This document shows positions 1 to 8,550 of a stretch of 64,000 nt of DNA, in pieces (the stretch's first letter is position 1; every line of letters starts with the position of its first letter). The notes under the pieces were generated by a model, which was given only the letters and a program-made list of their open reading frames with translations, did not search any database and was not told the origin of the DNA. The position numbers were made by a program, and so were the translations under genes. Source of the DNA: JAGQYP01 sp041392305 (GTDB taxonomy: Bacteria; Bacteroidota; Bacteroidia; Flavobacteriales_D; Crocinitomicaceae); assembly GCA_041392305.1 (NCBI GenBank), contig JAWKMJ010000002.1:243544-307543 (forward strand), in the 5' to 3' direction.

Positions 1-1679
1 AGGTAATTTCAACTCTGATGTCCATTGGAATTTTTGCTTCGATCAACCAAAGATTGGATGCAGAAACTATCACAATGGTAGCGGAAGATTATGGTTATGC
101 AACTGAATTTGTTTCGGCTGAAGTTCAGGAATCTATTCCAGTTGTGGAAGACCAAGAAGATGAATTGAAACCAAGACCGCCAATTGTAACGGTGATGGGG
201 CACGTTGACCATGGTAAAACTTCTCTTTTGGATTATGTTCGAAACGCAGATGTAACTTCTGGAGAAGCAGGAGGGATTACTCAGCATATTGGGGCGTATC
301 AAGTGAAGTTGAAAGATGGAAATGTCATTACGTTCTTAGATACTCCGGGTCACGAAGCGTTTACAGCGATGAGAGCTCGTGGAGCAAATGTTACGGATGT
401 TGCAATCATCATTATTGCAGCGGATGACAATGTCATGCCTCAAACCAAAGAAGCGATTTCTCACGCTCAAGCTGCAGGAGTACCAATGGTATTCGCGATT
501 AATAAAATTGACGTAGCTGGAGCAAATCCTGATCGTATTCGAGAAGAATTATCTACCATGAATATTTTGGTAGAAGATTGGGGAGGAAAATACCAATGTC
601 AGGAGATTTCAGCTAAAAAAGGTACCGGAGTGGATGAGTTATTGGAAAAGGTCTTACTTGAAGCAGAAATGCTTGATCTTAAAGCAAATCCAGATAAGAA
701 TGCACTTGGAACTGTTATCGAATCTTCTTTGGATAAGGGTCGTGGTTATGTGACCACTGTTTTGGTAGAGGCTGGTACATTGAGAGTTGGAGATATCATT
801 CTGGCAGGTAGATTTTACGGAAAAGTAAAAGCCATGCAAGATGAAAGAGGAAAACGAATTAAAGAAGTGGGGCCTTCAGGACCGGTTTCGATACTTGGTT
901 TGAATGGATCACCTTCGGCTGGAGATAAGTTCCACATTTTTGATGATGAGAAAGAAGCCAAAACAATTGCAAATAAACGTGAACAACTGTTCAGAGAGCA
1001 GGGTCTAAGAACTCAAAAGCACATTACGCTTGATGAAATTGGTAGACGTTTGGCAATTGGTGACTTCCAGGAATTGAACGTTATCGTTAAAGGTGACGTG
1101 GATGGTTCTGTAGAAGCACTTTCTGATTCCTTATTGAAATTATCTACTGATCAAATCCAAGTGAATATTGTTCACAAAGGGGTAGGTCAGATTTCAGAGT
1201 CAGATGTATTGCTCGCAACGGCTTCTGATGCCATTATTATTGGATTCCAGGTTAGACCTTCGGCTTCGGCAAGAAAGTTGGCTGAGAACGAAGAAATCGA
1301 TATCAGAATGTATTCTGTAATTTATAAAGCAATCGAAGAAATTAAATCGGCAATGGAAGGAATGTTGTCTCCGGATATTGAAGAAAAAATTACGGGATCT
1401 GCTGAAATTAGAGAAACTTTTAAAATTTCTAAGGTTGGAACAATTGCCGGATGTTTTGTTACAGAAGGTAATATCAATAGAAACTCAAATGTTCGTATCA
1501 TTCGAGATGGTATTGTAATCTACACTGGAGAACTTGGTTCATTGAAACGTTTCAAAGATGACGTGAAAGAAGTGAAACACGGTTATGAGTGTGGATTGAA
1601 CATCGATAAATTCAACGATATTAAAGTAGGTGACGTAGTAGAAGCCTTCGAAGAAGTAGAAGTTGAAAAGAAACTTTAG
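1..1679 (+). CDS. infB: Translation initiation factor IF-2 (5' truncated)
   Basis: GTPase that delivers initiator tRNA to the 30S subunit in the cytoplasm. The frame is open to the left edge (codons VISTL precede the first ATG at 18), so the N-terminal part lies outside the window. Visible in order: the end of the IF2_N-associated region, G1 GHVDHGKT (about base 195-222), G2-type GITQHIG, G3 DTPGHEAF, G4 NKID, G5-like SAKKGTG, then the C-terminal domains that bind fMet-tRNA, with a normal stop at 1677-1679. An intrinsic terminator follows within 40 bases. Identification is certain; only the true start cannot be seen. Confidence 0.97.
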   Translation, partial: VISTLMSIGIFASINQRLDAETITMVAEDYGYATEFVSAEVQESIPVVEDQEDELKPRPPIVTVMGHVDHGKTSLLDYVRNADVTSGEAGGITQHIGAYQVKLKDGNVITFLDTPGHEAFTAMRARGANVTDVAIIIIAADDNVMPQTKEAISHAQAAGVPMVFAINKIDVAGANPDRIREELSTMNILVEDWGGKYQCQEISAKKGTGVDELLEKVLLEAEMLDLKANPDKNALGTVIESSLDKGRGYVTTVLVEAGTLRVGDIILAGRFYGKVKAMQDERGKRIKEVGPSGPVSILGLNGSPSAGDKFHIFDDEKEAKTIANKREQLFREQGLRTQKHITLDEIGRRLAIGDFQELNVIVKGDVDGSVEALSDSLLKLSTDQIQVNIVHKGVGQISESDVLLATASDAIIIGFQVRPSASARKLAENEEIDIRMYSVIYKAIEEIKSAMEGMLSPDIEEKITGSAEIRETFKISKVGTIAGCFVTEGNINRNSNVRIIRDGIVIYTGELGSLKRFKDDVKEVKHGYECGLNIDKFNDIKVGDVVEAFEEVEVEKKL

Positions 1680-1715
1680 AATGCAAAACTAAAAGTTCAA
1701 AATTCAAAATAATAG

Positions 1716-1740
1716 AGCCTCCTTTTCGGAGGCTTTTTTA
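1716..1740 (+). terminator. Intrinsic terminator of infB
   Basis: A perfect 7-bp stem (AGCCTCC / GGAGGCT) with a 5-base loop is followed directly by a run of T. It lies 37 bases after the infB stop. Confidence 0.9.
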
Positions 1741-1763
1741 TACCCAAACCCATCTAACGTTTA

Positions 1764-1809
1764 GCGCTCGTTTCAAACGAGTGCTTATCTTCGGGGCGTT
1801 TCTAACGCC
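1764..1809. repeat. REP-like pair of palindromes
   Basis: Two adjacent hairpins lie between two terminators. The first has 10-base arms, GCGCTCGTTT and AAACGAGTGC, with one wobble pair and a 1-base loop. The second is GGCGTT-TCT-AACGCC. No gene needs either, and neither has a T-run. The paired-palindrome form resembles REP/BIME-type dispersed elements mobilised by IS200-like (RAYT) transposases. No second copy was seen in this window. Confidence 0.5.
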
Positions 1810-1822
1810 AAAAAATCAGCAC

Positions 1823-1860
1823 AAAAAAAGCACTACTCCAATATTTCAGGAAGTAGTGCT
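1823..1860 (-). terminator. Terminator of the small lipoprotein gene
   Basis: The 9-bp stem AGCACTACT / AGTAGTGCT (1829-1837 and 1852-1860) is followed on the minus strand by a run of seven T. It sits 22 bases past the stop of the leftward gene ending at 1883. Confidence 0.85.
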
Positions 1861-1882
1861 CACCTATTCTTTTAAAAAGAGC

Positions 1883-2143
1883 CTATTTACAAGCGTCCAT
1901 TCGCTTTTTCAATTCCGCATCAATGGCATCAAGATCTGAACTGTCTTCCAGACCGGCTTTAATTTCTTTCATCACCTCAGCTCTATATTTATGACAAGCA
2001 TCAGATCGATCATTTATGGAAGCATTCAAACATTCGCATTTTTCAGCATCTGTCATTCCTTTTTTCTCATCTTTTTTTTCGTCTTCTCCACCACAAGCAA
2101 AAAGTAGGGCAGATACTGACATCATCAGAATCATTTTCTTCAT
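1883..2143 (-). CDS. Small cysteine-rich lipoprotein
   Basis: This 86-residue protein starts with a lipoprotein signal (MKKMILMMSVSALLFAC, lipobox LFAC with Cys17), so it is probably anchored in a membrane. An acidic/lysine-rich linker follows, then a small domain with Cys in the order C-x-C (KCEC), C (DACHKY) and C (MDACK). The same Cys layout is seen in the two tandem lipoproteins at 22.3-22.8 kb, so these look like one family. It is a single-gene unit with its own terminator. Function is unknown; the four domain Cys could form two disulfides in the periplasm. Confidence 0.75.
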   Translation of the reverse strand: MKKMILMMSVSALLFACGGEDEKKDEKKGMTDAEKCECLNASINDRSDACHKYRAEVMKEIKAGLEDSSDLDAIDAELKKRMDACK

Positions 2144-2317
2144 TTCTAGTTTTTTGTACCAAATTATAAAAATTTAGATTGCCAATGGGCTGAGAACAAA
2201 TTTATTATCTAAAAATTGAGACATAAAGCTTCTAGTGACATAGGCTTTTTGCTGTGGTCAATGATAGCTCGTTTACATATTGTGATAAAAGTCCCAAATC
2301 CCTTAATTTCAAACCTT

Positions 2318-2325
2318 TAACTTTG
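2318..2325 (+). promoter_or_regulatory. Candidate -7 box (TAACTTTG)
   Basis: It matches the Bacteroidota -7 consensus TAnnTTTG and lies 19 bases before the ATG at 2345. I see no good TTTG element 19-21 bases upstream, so this is tentative. Confidence 0.35.
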
Positions 2326-2344
2326 TCTTACAAAATGAAATTCA

Positions 2345-2734
2345 ATGGCATATTTTATTAATAAAGAAATTAAAAATTCTGGGTTCGATGAAGTGATCGA
2401 TCAGGTAACGGAGGAACTTAAAAAAGAAGGATTCGGAGTTTTAACAGATATTGACATTCAGTCTACTTTTAAAAAGAAATTGGATGTTGATTTTAGAAAA
2501 TATCGAATTCTAGGAGCGTGTAACCCTAATTTTGCTCATAAAGCTTTATCTAACGAAGATAAAATTGGGGTTTTTCTTCCCTGTAATGTGATTGTACAAG
2601 AGTTAGAAACTGGCTCCATAGAAGTTGCCGCTGTTGACCCGATAGCTTCAATGATTTCAGTTGAAAATGATCAACTACCAATTTTAGCTCAAGAAGTGAA
2701 AGATAAATTAATGAGAGTTATTGAAAGCCTATAA
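2345..2734 (+). CDS. DUF302 family protein
   Basis: This 129-residue soluble protein has the DUF302 layout: an N-terminal helix (FDEVIDQVTEELKKEGFGVL), a strand with DIDIQSTFKKKLDVDFRKYRILGAC, and the conserved region NPNFAHKAL followed by IGVFLPCNV. C59 and C80 are the only cysteines; the NP-x-x-A pattern is typical of the family. Length fits a single domain. No signal peptide is seen, so it is probably cytoplasmic. The biochemical role of the family is not established. Its last 6 bases overlap the end of the opposed amidase gene. Confidence 0.8.
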   Translation: MAYFINKEIKNSGFDEVIDQVTEELKKEGFGVLTDIDIQSTFKKKLDVDFRKYRILGACNPNFAHKALSNEDKIGVFLPCNVIVQELETGSIEVAAVDPIASMISVENDQLPILAQEVKDKLMRVIESL

Positions 2735-3652
2735 AGGAACAAGAAAAGCATCTTTATAGCCGCCATTCTGGGCATTTTTCATGGCATCTTCTGCTTCAGA
2801 TTTACTTTTGAAAGGACCTAAATAGTATTTGTACTTAACTTTTCCAGAAACTTCTACTTGATGAACCTTATATTTCAGATGTGAAAATTTATCACCATCG
2901 GTTGGAAAATTCGCAGATGAAGAACAGATTTGAACCTTGAATCTTGCCTCCTTTTCTGCGATTTCAGACTTAGGATCTTCTGTTTTGGGTTCAGAATTCT
3001 GGGGAATTTGAAAACTAATATTTGGATATTTTTTTTGAAGATAGGTCCGAGTTGCTCTAAATAATGCTGAAGCAATCAAATCCTGCCCTTTAGAGCTATT
3101 CAAATAAACGGCTTCTGTTGGGTTAGATAAAAATCCACATTCTACTAATATCGACGTTCCTTTCGTGTATTTCAAGACTTGCAAGGTATTCCCTCGGTCA
3201 CTATTTGTTTTAATTCCACGTGAATGTCTTCCCGCTCTGGATTTAAATTCTTTTTCAATCAGTTTTGCCCATTTCATGGATTCTTTCGAACTTCTATCAT
3301 AAATATGGGTTTCTGTTCCATAACTGTTTTCAGATGGACTTCCATTGCAGTGAATACTTATGAAAAGGTCCACGCCTTTTTGGTTGGCAATTTCCACTCT
3401 TCTGTCCAAACTTGGATAAATATCTGTGGTTCGTGTATAAATCACTTTTACATTTTGAATATTGTTTTCAAGATAATGCCCTAATTTCATGGCAATTTTC
3501 AGGTTGATTTCTTTTTCCTGCAAATGTTTACCATCATGAGATAAATGCCCTGGATCACTTCCGCCATGTCCAGGATCGATTACTACGATAATCGGATTTC
3601 CGGCAAATAGTGAGGCAGACAAGAACAATATGATCCCTAAAAACAATTTCAT
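2729..3652 (-). CDS. N-acetylmuramoyl-L-alanine amidase (Amidase_3) with SPOR-like tail
   Basis: Zinc amidase that cleaves the amide bond between N-acetylmuramic acid and L-alanine in peptidoglycan, usually during cell separation. A signal peptide (residues 1-18) exports it to the periplasm. The Amidase_3 domain covers about 20-210, with the expected zinc ligands H29 (DPGHGG), E46 (QEKEINL) and H101 (SIHCN), and catalytic E171 (LVECGFLSN). A Pro/Glu/Lys linker leads to a C-terminal region (about 235-307) that resembles a SPOR domain (FKVQICSSS..., YKYYLGPFKSKSEAEDA), which would bind denuded septal glycan. The 307 residues are normal for an AmiC-like enzyme of this phylum. It is convergent with the DUF302 gene. 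Confidence 0.92.
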   Translation of the reverse strand: MKLFLGIILFLSASLFAGNPIIVVIDPGHGGSDPGHLSHDGKHLQEKEINLKIAMKLGHYLENNIQNVKVIYTRTTDIYPSLDRRVEIANQKGVDLFISIHCNGSPSENSYGTETHIYDRSSKESMKWAKLIEKEFKSRAGRHSRGIKTNSDRGNTLQVLKYTKGTSILVECGFLSNPTEAVYLNSSKGQDLIASALFRATRTYLQKKYPNISFQIPQNSEPKTEDPKSEIAEKEARFKVQICSSSANFPTDGDKFSHLKYKVHQVEVSGKVKYKYYLGPFKSKSEAEDAMKNAQNGGYKDAFLVPL

Positions 3653-3656
3653 CCTA

Positions 3657-3664
3657 CAAAGTTA
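3657..3664 (-). promoter_or_regulatory. -7 box of the amidase gene (TAACTTTG)
   Basis: TAnnTTTG match ending only 4 bases before the amidase ATG, which implies a leaderless or nearly leaderless transcript. No clear -33 TTTG is visible at the usual spacing. Confidence 0.45.
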
Positions 3665-3787
3665 TAATGTGAGAATAGTAGATCTGGTTACATCTCAAAC
3701 AAAATATTCACATCAAACTATTAATTCCCTATACACAGTTTTCGCTCTATCACTCAATTCCGAATTCCACATTTCGAATTCCGAATT

Positions 3788-3813
3788 AAAAAAGCCCCGA
3801 TTTCTCGAGGCCT
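3788..3813 (-). terminator. Terminator of the RND efflux operon
   Basis: Read on the minus strand, a stem of about nine pairs (two G-T wobbles) around a GAAA loop is followed by six T. It lies about 48 bases after the RND pump stop at 3861. Confidence 0.8.
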
Positions 3814-3860
3814 TTAAACTAAAATCAAAAACTATGAAAAATGTATGTGAATTCCAGACT

Positions 3861-6800
3861 CTAGTGATCCCTTCTTCGTATTACCCAGATTTTAAATCTG
3901 TACAACATCAAATACATGGCTGGTACAATAACCAATGTTAGGAAGGTGGCGAAAGTTAAACCATAAATGATGGTTTTGGACATCGGACCAAAAAACATGT
4001 TGTTATCTCCACCTATGTAAAAATTGGCTCCACCACCGGCAAACAAGCTTTCAAAGTCGATATTAATCCCTTCAGCTAATGGAATCAGACCCAGAATGGT
4101 GGTAATAGCTGTTAGTAATACAGGTCGAAGACGAGTTTTACCACCTTCTACGATAGAGGCAATTACTTCTTCTAGCTGCAAACGTTGATGTTCCGCCAAA
4201 CCTTGTTCTGCCTTTTTCCTTTCTATGATCAAATTGGTATAATCGATCAGTACAATGGCATTGTTTACCACAACTCCCGCAAGCGAAATAATTCCAATCA
4301 TGGTCATAATGATTACAAATTCTTCACCAGTGATTAATAATCCTAGCAGTACTCCGATTAAACTAAATACAACAGAGAACATGATGATGGTTGGTGTTGA
4401 ATAAGAGTTGAACTGAGTAACAATAATTAAAAGAATTAAGAAAACTGCAATCATTAATGCTTTACTAAGAAATGCCATTTCTTTTTGTTGCTCTTCCTGT
4501 TGCCCAGTAAATTTGTAAGAAATACCTTCGGAAACCCCAAATTCTGTCTCATACTGTTGCATGTATCCTTTGAGTTCTTTTATAACCTCATCTGGATTGG
4601 CATCAATAACATCGGATACAATGGTAACCATTGGAACAAGGTCTTTTCTTACTACCGCGGAATAAGAGTTAATCTCCTTAGGAGGATGAACCACTGATCG
4701 AATTGGAATTCGCAATAATTGACCTTTGTTGTTTCTAAAAATTAACTTCTGATCCAATAAAGCGTCCAAATTATTTCTATTTTCCTCATCAAATCGAACT
4801 ACGATATCATAGTTGTCATCACCCTTCTTATAGACACTTACATCTTGTCCAAAAAGAGCCTTTCTTATCGCCATTGATATCTGACCCGTAGAGGCGTTTA
4901 ATTTTCGAGCCTCTTTTCGATCTACGTATATTGGAATTTCAGGTTTTCCAGTTTCTACATCCAATTTCAATTTTTCTACCCCTTTTACTTTTTTTCGATC
5001 AAGGTAATTTTTGATCTTATCGGCTTCTTCAATCAGAGCTTCATAAGGAACAGAGCCAGAAACTTCGATGTTAATTGCAGGAGGAAGAGGAGGGCCTTCC
5101 TTATTTTTAATTGCAGAAATTTGAATATCTGCTGGGAAATCTTCCTTGATTTTGTTGATTTCAGAAAGAATGTCTGAAGTAGAAACTCCATTTCTATATT
5201 GAAACTCTGCAAACTGTACAATCACACGACCTTTGTGTGGAGTATTTCCCATTGAAACTCCTTGTCTTGGATCACTTGTTCCATCACCAACTTGGGCGAT
5301 AATTGATTGAATCATTTTGTGATCTTCGTCCATAGCGGAAGAATCCTTCTCCAAATATGGCGCAAGAATTTCATTCAACTTGGCTTCGACTTCTAGTGTG
5401 GTTTTATTGGTTTCTTTGATATCCGTTCCAATTGGATGTTGTATGAAAATATTCACATAGTTAGGCTCATTCTCTGGGAAGAACAAAACTTTCGGTGGAA
5501 TAACAGCCATCAATATGAATGAAATAACCAGAAGCCCAAGAGTTCCTGCGAAGAATATTTGGGGATTAGGGCCTTTCAACGTGATTCTTAAAAATCTATC
5601 GTATGCATTTTCAAGTATCGGAAGAATTTTATTTTGAAAGTATTTAGCTGCCGGAGAAAGAGCAAATACTTCAAGCAGCCCAAACAAACCTCCAACAACT
5701 AAAATATTCCCTGCCGTTGGACCAACTGCGAAATGAGCTAAAATTCCTAAAACTGTAATGGTTCCAGAAACGATTATCACCCGTTTCTTGTTTACTTTTT
5801 TCTCACCACGTCTCATAAAAACAGCAGCGATTGCAGGATTAATGACAAGAGCAACGAAAAGCGATGACCCCAATACAATCATCAAGGTAATCGGAAGGTA
5901 TTTCATAAATTCACCCATTAATCCTGGCCAAAGCGCTAGTGGAATGAATGCAGCCAAAGTAGTGGCAGTAGATGCAATAATCGGCCAGGCTACTTCACCC
6001 ACTCCTTTTTTGGCGGCTTGAATCGGGTCATACCCTTCATCTAACAAGCGGTAAATATTTTCAATTACCACAATTCCGTTGTCTACTAGCATTCCCAAAG
6101 CCAATACTAGGGAGAAAAGTACCATAACATTTAGTGTAACCCCCATTGCAGAAAGAATGAGAAAGGACATAAACATGGACAAAGGAATAGCGATACCAAC
6201 AAATATAGCGTTACGCAAACCTAAGAAGAAGAGTAAGACCATGACCACTAAAATGATTCCAAAAATGATGGAGTTCACCAAATCCGACACCATCGTTCTG
6301 GTTTTATTTGATCGGTCATTTGTTAAACTCACTTTGACATTTGCAGGAATGGTTCCATCAGCTTGTGCTTTCTTAACGAGCATTCGAATTTTATCCGCTG
6401 CATCCAAAAGGTTTTTGCCTGCCTGCTTCTTGATGTCAAGCATGATTACATCTTCACCCCATTCACGAGCATAGGAAGTGGTATCGGCGTTGCCAAAATA
6501 GACATCAGCAACATCTTTTAAATATACAGGATCATAATCATCTTGTTTGACTATGATTTGCTTTAATTCCTCTGCATCAGCAAATTCTCCTTCGATTCGA
6601 ATGGACTTTCGCATTCCATAGGCCAATAGTTCTCCTCCTGATACGGTCATGTGCTCAGCCGAAATAGCATTTTGAATGTCATCCAAAGAAACATTTACAG
6701 CTTCCGCTTTCAGTCGGTCTACATCAATACGCATTTCTTCTTCCTGAACACCTCTAATGTCGACTTCAGAAATCTCGGATAGATCTTCAATTCGATCTTG

Positions 6801-7316
6801 CAGTTCTTCTCCAACCTCTTTAAGAATTTTTGCATCTGCTCCACGTAAATTGATATTCAATATTGGCATGTCTGAGGGATCCAATTCGAATACATTTGGT
6901 TCTACGGGTAATTCCGGAAATTCTGGTTCTGCGCGAGCTTTATCAATAGCATCCTTTACTTTTCGAAGGGCTTCGTCTACATTCACCGAGAAATCAAATT
7001 TGATTCGAATAGTGGCATACCCGTGTATTGAAGTAGAGGATATCTCATCTATGTTTTTGATAGTGTTGATCTCTTTTTCAATCGGTTTTGTTATTTCCTT
7101 TTCAATTACTTTTGGCGAGCTGCCTGGCTTTGCAATTCCAACATAGATTTCTGGAATTTGAAGCTCAGGAAAATTCTCTTTTGGCATTCCAGTGTATGAA
7201 ATGAACCCTCCGAGAACAATAATTGCAGCGATAAGGAATACGGTTTTGAGATTGGAAACCGACCAATTGGAGAGACCAAATTCCTTTTCCACTTTATGCG
7301 TATTTTCTTCTTTCAT
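3861..7316 (-). CDS. RND family efflux transporter permease
   Basis: Inner-membrane proton-driven pump of the AcrB/MdtC type, 1151 residues, last gene of a tetR - OMF - MFP - RND operon. The first membrane helix is about residues 22-43, followed by a large porter domain. The TM4 region has GMLVDNGIVVIENIY with D412 as the likely proton-relay acid; the neighbouring second Asp of AcrB is Asn413. It is about 100 residues longer than AcrB. Part of the excess is an extra hydrophobic pair at about 511-552, between TM6 and the following amphipathic segment. The rest is a Gly-rich insert near the C-terminus (FAGGGANFYIGGDNN). Its start overlaps the adaptor stop as TAATG, indicating translational coupling. 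Substrate cannot be told from the sequence. Confidence 0.93.
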   Translation of the reverse strand: MKEENTHKVEKEFGLSNWSVSNLKTVFLIAAIIVLGGFISYTGMPKENFPELQIPEIYVGIAKPGSSPKVIEKEITKPIEKEINTIKNIDEISSTSIHGYATIRIKFDFSVNVDEALRKVKDAIDKARAEPEFPELPVEPNVFELDPSDMPILNINLRGADAKILKEVGEELQDRIEDLSEISEVDIRGVQEEEMRIDVDRLKAEAVNVSLDDIQNAISAEHMTVSGGELLAYGMRKSIRIEGEFADAEELKQIIVKQDDYDPVYLKDVADVYFGNADTTSYAREWGEDVIMLDIKKQAGKNLLDAADKIRMLVKKAQADGTIPANVKVSLTNDRSNKTRTMVSDLVNSIIFGIILVVMVLLFFLGLRNAIFVGIAIPLSMFMSFLILSAMGVTLNVMVLFSLVLALGMLVDNGIVVIENIYRLLDEGYDPIQAAKKGVGEVAWPIIASTATTLAAFIPLALWPGLMGEFMKYLPITLMIVLGSSLFVALVINPAIAAVFMRRGEKKVNKKRVIIVSGTITVLGILAHFAVGPTAGNILVVGGLFGLLEVFALSPAAKYFQNKILPILENAYDRFLRITLKGPNPQIFFAGTLGLLVISFILMAVIPPKVLFFPENEPNYVNIFIQHPIGTDIKETNKTTLEVEAKLNEILAPYLEKDSSAMDEDHKMIQSIIAQVGDGTSDPRQGVSMGNTPHKGRVIVQFAEFQYRNGVSTSDILSEINKIKEDFPADIQISAIKNKEGPPLPPAINIEVSGSVPYEALIEEADKIKNYLDRKKVKGVEKLKLDVETGKPEIPIYVDRKEARKLNASTGQISMAIRKALFGQDVSVYKKGDDNYDIVVRFDEENRNNLDALLDQKLIFRNNKGQLLRIPIRSVVHPPKEINSYSAVVRKDLVPMVTIVSDVIDANPDEVIKELKGYMQQYETEFGVSEGISYKFTGQQEEQQKEMAFLSKALMIAVFLILLIIVTQFNSYSTPTIIMFSVVFSLIGVLLGLLITGEEFVIIMTMIGIISLAGVVVNNAIVLIDYTNLIIERKKAEQGLAEHQRLQLEEVIASIVEGGKTRLRPVLLTAITTILGLIPLAEGINIDFESLFAGGGANFYIGGDNNMFFGPMSKTIIYGLTFATFLTLVIVPAMYLMLYRFKIWVIRRRDH

Positions 7317-8524
7317 TATTTCTCAGTTTGGGCAATTTCTTTGTTTTGTTTGACAATGACACGATCATTTTCTGTGATCCCTTTCGCACCTTGATCGACA
7401 ATCTTAGAGGATTCAGTTAGTAGAATATCATTGCGGTTTACTTTTATTGCACTTTGGTCTTTGTAAGTACTCAAAATCTCTACTTCCACTTTAGTAATGT
7501 TAGACTTACCTTCCGGAGCATTTTCATCGACTAGGTATATAAAGTAGTTGTTATTTCGATCCTGTACAATCACCCTTCTGTCCACGGTTAAAGCATTTTT
7601 CATTTGAAAATCAACTATTTTCATTATTGCTACCATATTTGGAATAAGAAACTTATTTCCTTTGATTTCAGTTTGAACTTTAAGAGTTCGGTTGGTTGGA
7701 TTGATGTAGTTTCCTATGTTTGTTAATTCGCTTATCAATGTAGTATCATTGAATGACGGAATAACTAATTCAACTTCAGTACCTTGCTTAATATTTGCTA
7801 AATGGGTTGCCGATATTTCGGCAATTGCCTTTACATTATCTGCATTCACAATTCTCGCAAATGGCTGCTGTGGAGAAGCCATTTCTCCTAGGTTGAGGAA
7901 TATTTCATCTAAAACTCCTGTTATGGGGGCTTTAATAACGGTTTTACCTTGTTGCGACTGAAGAGTAATCAATTTCTTCTCCAAGGATTCTTTTTGGTTT
8001 TTGGCAGATTCATAATCCAATTCTGATCCGATTCCTTTTTCATGCAATGCTTTTTGTTTTTGATATACAAAATCGGCCAATTCCATTGCTTTTTTAACTT
8101 CATTGATGTTGTCCTGAAGTATTTCAGAGTCTATAATTGCAAGTGTTTGTCCCTTTTTTACTGCCTGACCTTCACTTGCTACAATCTTTCTGATAATACC
8201 TTGTGATTCTGCAACAACAAGTGCATTGAGGTCTGTTTCAATGTTGGCTTGTACTTCAATTTTATGAACAAAATCCTGAATTTTAGGCGATATAGCTGTC
8301 ACATTAAGAGTAGCAACATGATCAATTGTATCCAATTCATTCAGATCTTGATTTAAAATGGCAAGTTCTTCTTTTAGATCTTTCAACTTAGTATTTAGTT
8401 CTTCTATTTCAGAAAGAATCTCTTTTTTTCTGGACTGCTTGGTCTCCAATTCCGATTGTTCACCGGAACAAGAAAACAAAAGTCCTGAGAATAAAACGAC
8501 GATTAAATTTCTTTTAGTTTTCAT
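7316..8524 (-). CDS. Efflux RND transporter periplasmic adaptor subunit (lipoprotein)
   Basis: Membrane-fusion protein linking the RND pump to the outer-membrane channel. The lipobox LLFSC with Cys19 shows lipid anchoring. Next comes a strongly charged coiled coil (about 25-66), unusual in lying before the first barrel-sandwich half. The lipoyl/barrel-sandwich halves include ESQGIIRKIVASEGQAVKKG and KAPITGVLDEIFLNLGE, flanking the hairpin helices, followed by the beta-barrel and membrane-proximal domains. The length of 402 residues is normal. It is 26 bases downstream of the channel gene and overlaps the pump gene by one base. Confidence 0.92.
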   Translation of the reverse strand: MKTKRNLIVVLFSGLLFSCSGEQSELETKQSRKKEILSEIEELNTKLKDLKEELAILNQDLNELDTIDHVATLNVTAISPKIQDFVHKIEVQANIETDLNALVVAESQGIIRKIVASEGQAVKKGQTLAIIDSEILQDNINEVKKAMELADFVYQKQKALHEKGIGSELDYESAKNQKESLEKKLITLQSQQGKTVIKAPITGVLDEIFLNLGEMASPQQPFARIVNADNVKAIAEISATHLANIKQGTEVELVIPSFNDTTLISELTNIGNYINPTNRTLKVQTEIKGNKFLIPNMVAIMKIVDFQMKNALTVDRRVIVQDRNNNYFIYLVDENAPEGKSNITKVEVEILSTYKDQSAIKVNRNDILLTESSKIVDQGAKGITENDRVIVKQNKEIAQTEK

Positions 8525-8550
8525 TTTATAAGATTTGAATATTTTGGTTT

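Noticed and set aside
2161..2215. Half site ATTTAGATT resembling the suf/sdh palindrome, upstream of the small lipoprotein gene
   Set aside because: The second arm is missing (GCCAATGGG follows), so it is probably chance in AT-rich DNA.
3756..3787. Two exact 11-base copies of AATTCCGAATT
   Set aside because: Short, AT-rich and next to a terminator; no gene or symmetry gives them a role.
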